From: JASLBX01 sp036374175
Lineage (GTDB): Bacteria; Actinomycetota; Actinomycetes; Jiangellales; Jiangellaceae
Direction: 5' to 3'
DNA length: 42,373 bases
Assembly (NCBI GenBank): GCA_036374175.1
Contig: DASUUH010000086.1
Location: 1-42,373, forward strand
Below are positions 42,051-42,373 of the stretch, piece after piece (the stretch's first letter is position 1; the number at the start of each line of letters is the position of its first letter). A program made the translations under genes and the position numbers. The notes beneath the pieces were generated by a model, which saw only the letters and a program-made list of their open reading frames with translations, did no database searches and was not told the DNA's origin.

Positions 42051-42373
42051 TTAGCGCTGCAGCGCGACGACACCGGTGATGGCCAGTTGCAGCAAGGCGA
42101 GAGGAACGAGCCCCTGCCAGGCGAGCTTTTGCAGTTGATCGGCTCGCAGTCGCGGGAAGGCCACTCGCACCCAGATGACCACGCCGGCCAGCAGGAACAC
42201 CTTGAGCAGCGTCCACACCGGCCCCAACGCATCCGGACCCGGACCATGCCAGCCACCGAGAAACAACACGGTGGTCAACCCGCAGAGCACGAGGATGCCG
42301 GCGTATTCGGCGAGCATGAAAAAGGCGAACCGCAATCCCGAGTACTCGGTCAAGGCGCCCAGGATGATCTCGG
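42051..42373 (-). CDS. nuoH: NADH-quinone oxidoreductase subunit H, C-terminal part
   Basis: The last ~107 residues of the membrane subunit forming part of the quinone site; the 5' part lies beyond the right edge. Frame continues to the edge with EIILGALTEYSGLRFAFFMLAEY, matching the conserved TEYSG segment of NuoH. The helices GILVLCGLTTVLFLGGW and WTLLKVFLLAGVVIWVR follow, the second before the conserved FPRLRADQ segment. Stop at 42051. Confidence 0.95.
   Translation of the reverse strand, partial: EIILGALTEYSGLRFAFFMLAEYAGILVLCGLTTVLFLGGWHGPGPDALGPVWTLLKVFLLAGVVIWVRVAFPRLRADQLQKLAWQGLVPLALLQLAITGVVALQR

Noticed and set aside
1..42373. CRISPR arrays, insertion sequences, prophage genes or a biosynthetic gene cluster
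   Set aside because: No regularly spaced direct repeats, transposase, integrase, phage structural gene or multi-enzyme cluster could be recognised.

Overview
The window comes from a high-GC Gram-positive bacterium (Actinomycetota). GC-rich codon third positions, GTG and TTG starts, the acidic N-terminal extension of NusG and the order tRNA-Trp, secE, nusG, rplKA, rplJL, rpoBC all fit that group, and the chromosome order resembles Streptomyces as I remember it. The sequence alone does not give genus or species. No IS element, prophage or CRISPR array is visible.

Left part (1-20.3 kb): housekeeping genes. On the minus strand, read right to left, are tRNA-Trp, secE, nusG, rplK, rplA, a membrane alpha/beta hydrolase, a lipoprotein, rplJ, rplL, rpoB and the 5' end of rpoC. 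rplJ has its own promoter and an attenuator-like leader. A strong hairpin ends rplL transcription, and rpoB has a separate promoter candidate. On the plus strand are an aspartate-type aminotransferase and an adenosine deaminase-like protein. Convergent to them is a very large P-type ATPase gene with a degenerate second ATPase half. Next comes an overlapping minus-strand cluster of two MaoC-type dehydratases and murB, preceded by rpmG, tRNA-Met and tRNA-Thr. A perfect 24-bp inverted repeat lies between rpmG and tRNA-Met.

Middle part (20.3-32.6 kb): accessory region. It starts with a secreted protein of unknown function and a BrkB/YihY membrane protein. From 22.65 to 32.57 kb the DNA is bounded on the right by an intact tRNA-Tyr gene and on the left by a degenerate, same-orientation copy of the tRNA-Tyr 3' half. 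This is the arrangement expected of an old integrative element that used the tRNA-Tyr 3' end as attachment site. The segment holds an MFS exporter, a SHOCT-like membrane protein that looks frameshifted, palindromic repeats, an apparent operon of three exported proteins (one with a duplicated cysteine-pair domain and two PQQ-type sugar dehydrogenases), a SAM methyltransferase and a TPR-LuxR regulator. No integrase is visible.

Right part (32.6-42.4 kb): a YajQ-family protein (plus), HtpX protease, and the distal part of the respiratory complex I operon on the minus strand: nuoH (partial), I, J, K, L, M, N. Most of these genes overlap or nearly touch. Two genes unrelated to complex I, a small tail-anchored protein and a coiled-coil single-pass membrane protein, sit between nuoH and nuoI. 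NuoK carries an unusual acidic C-terminal tail.
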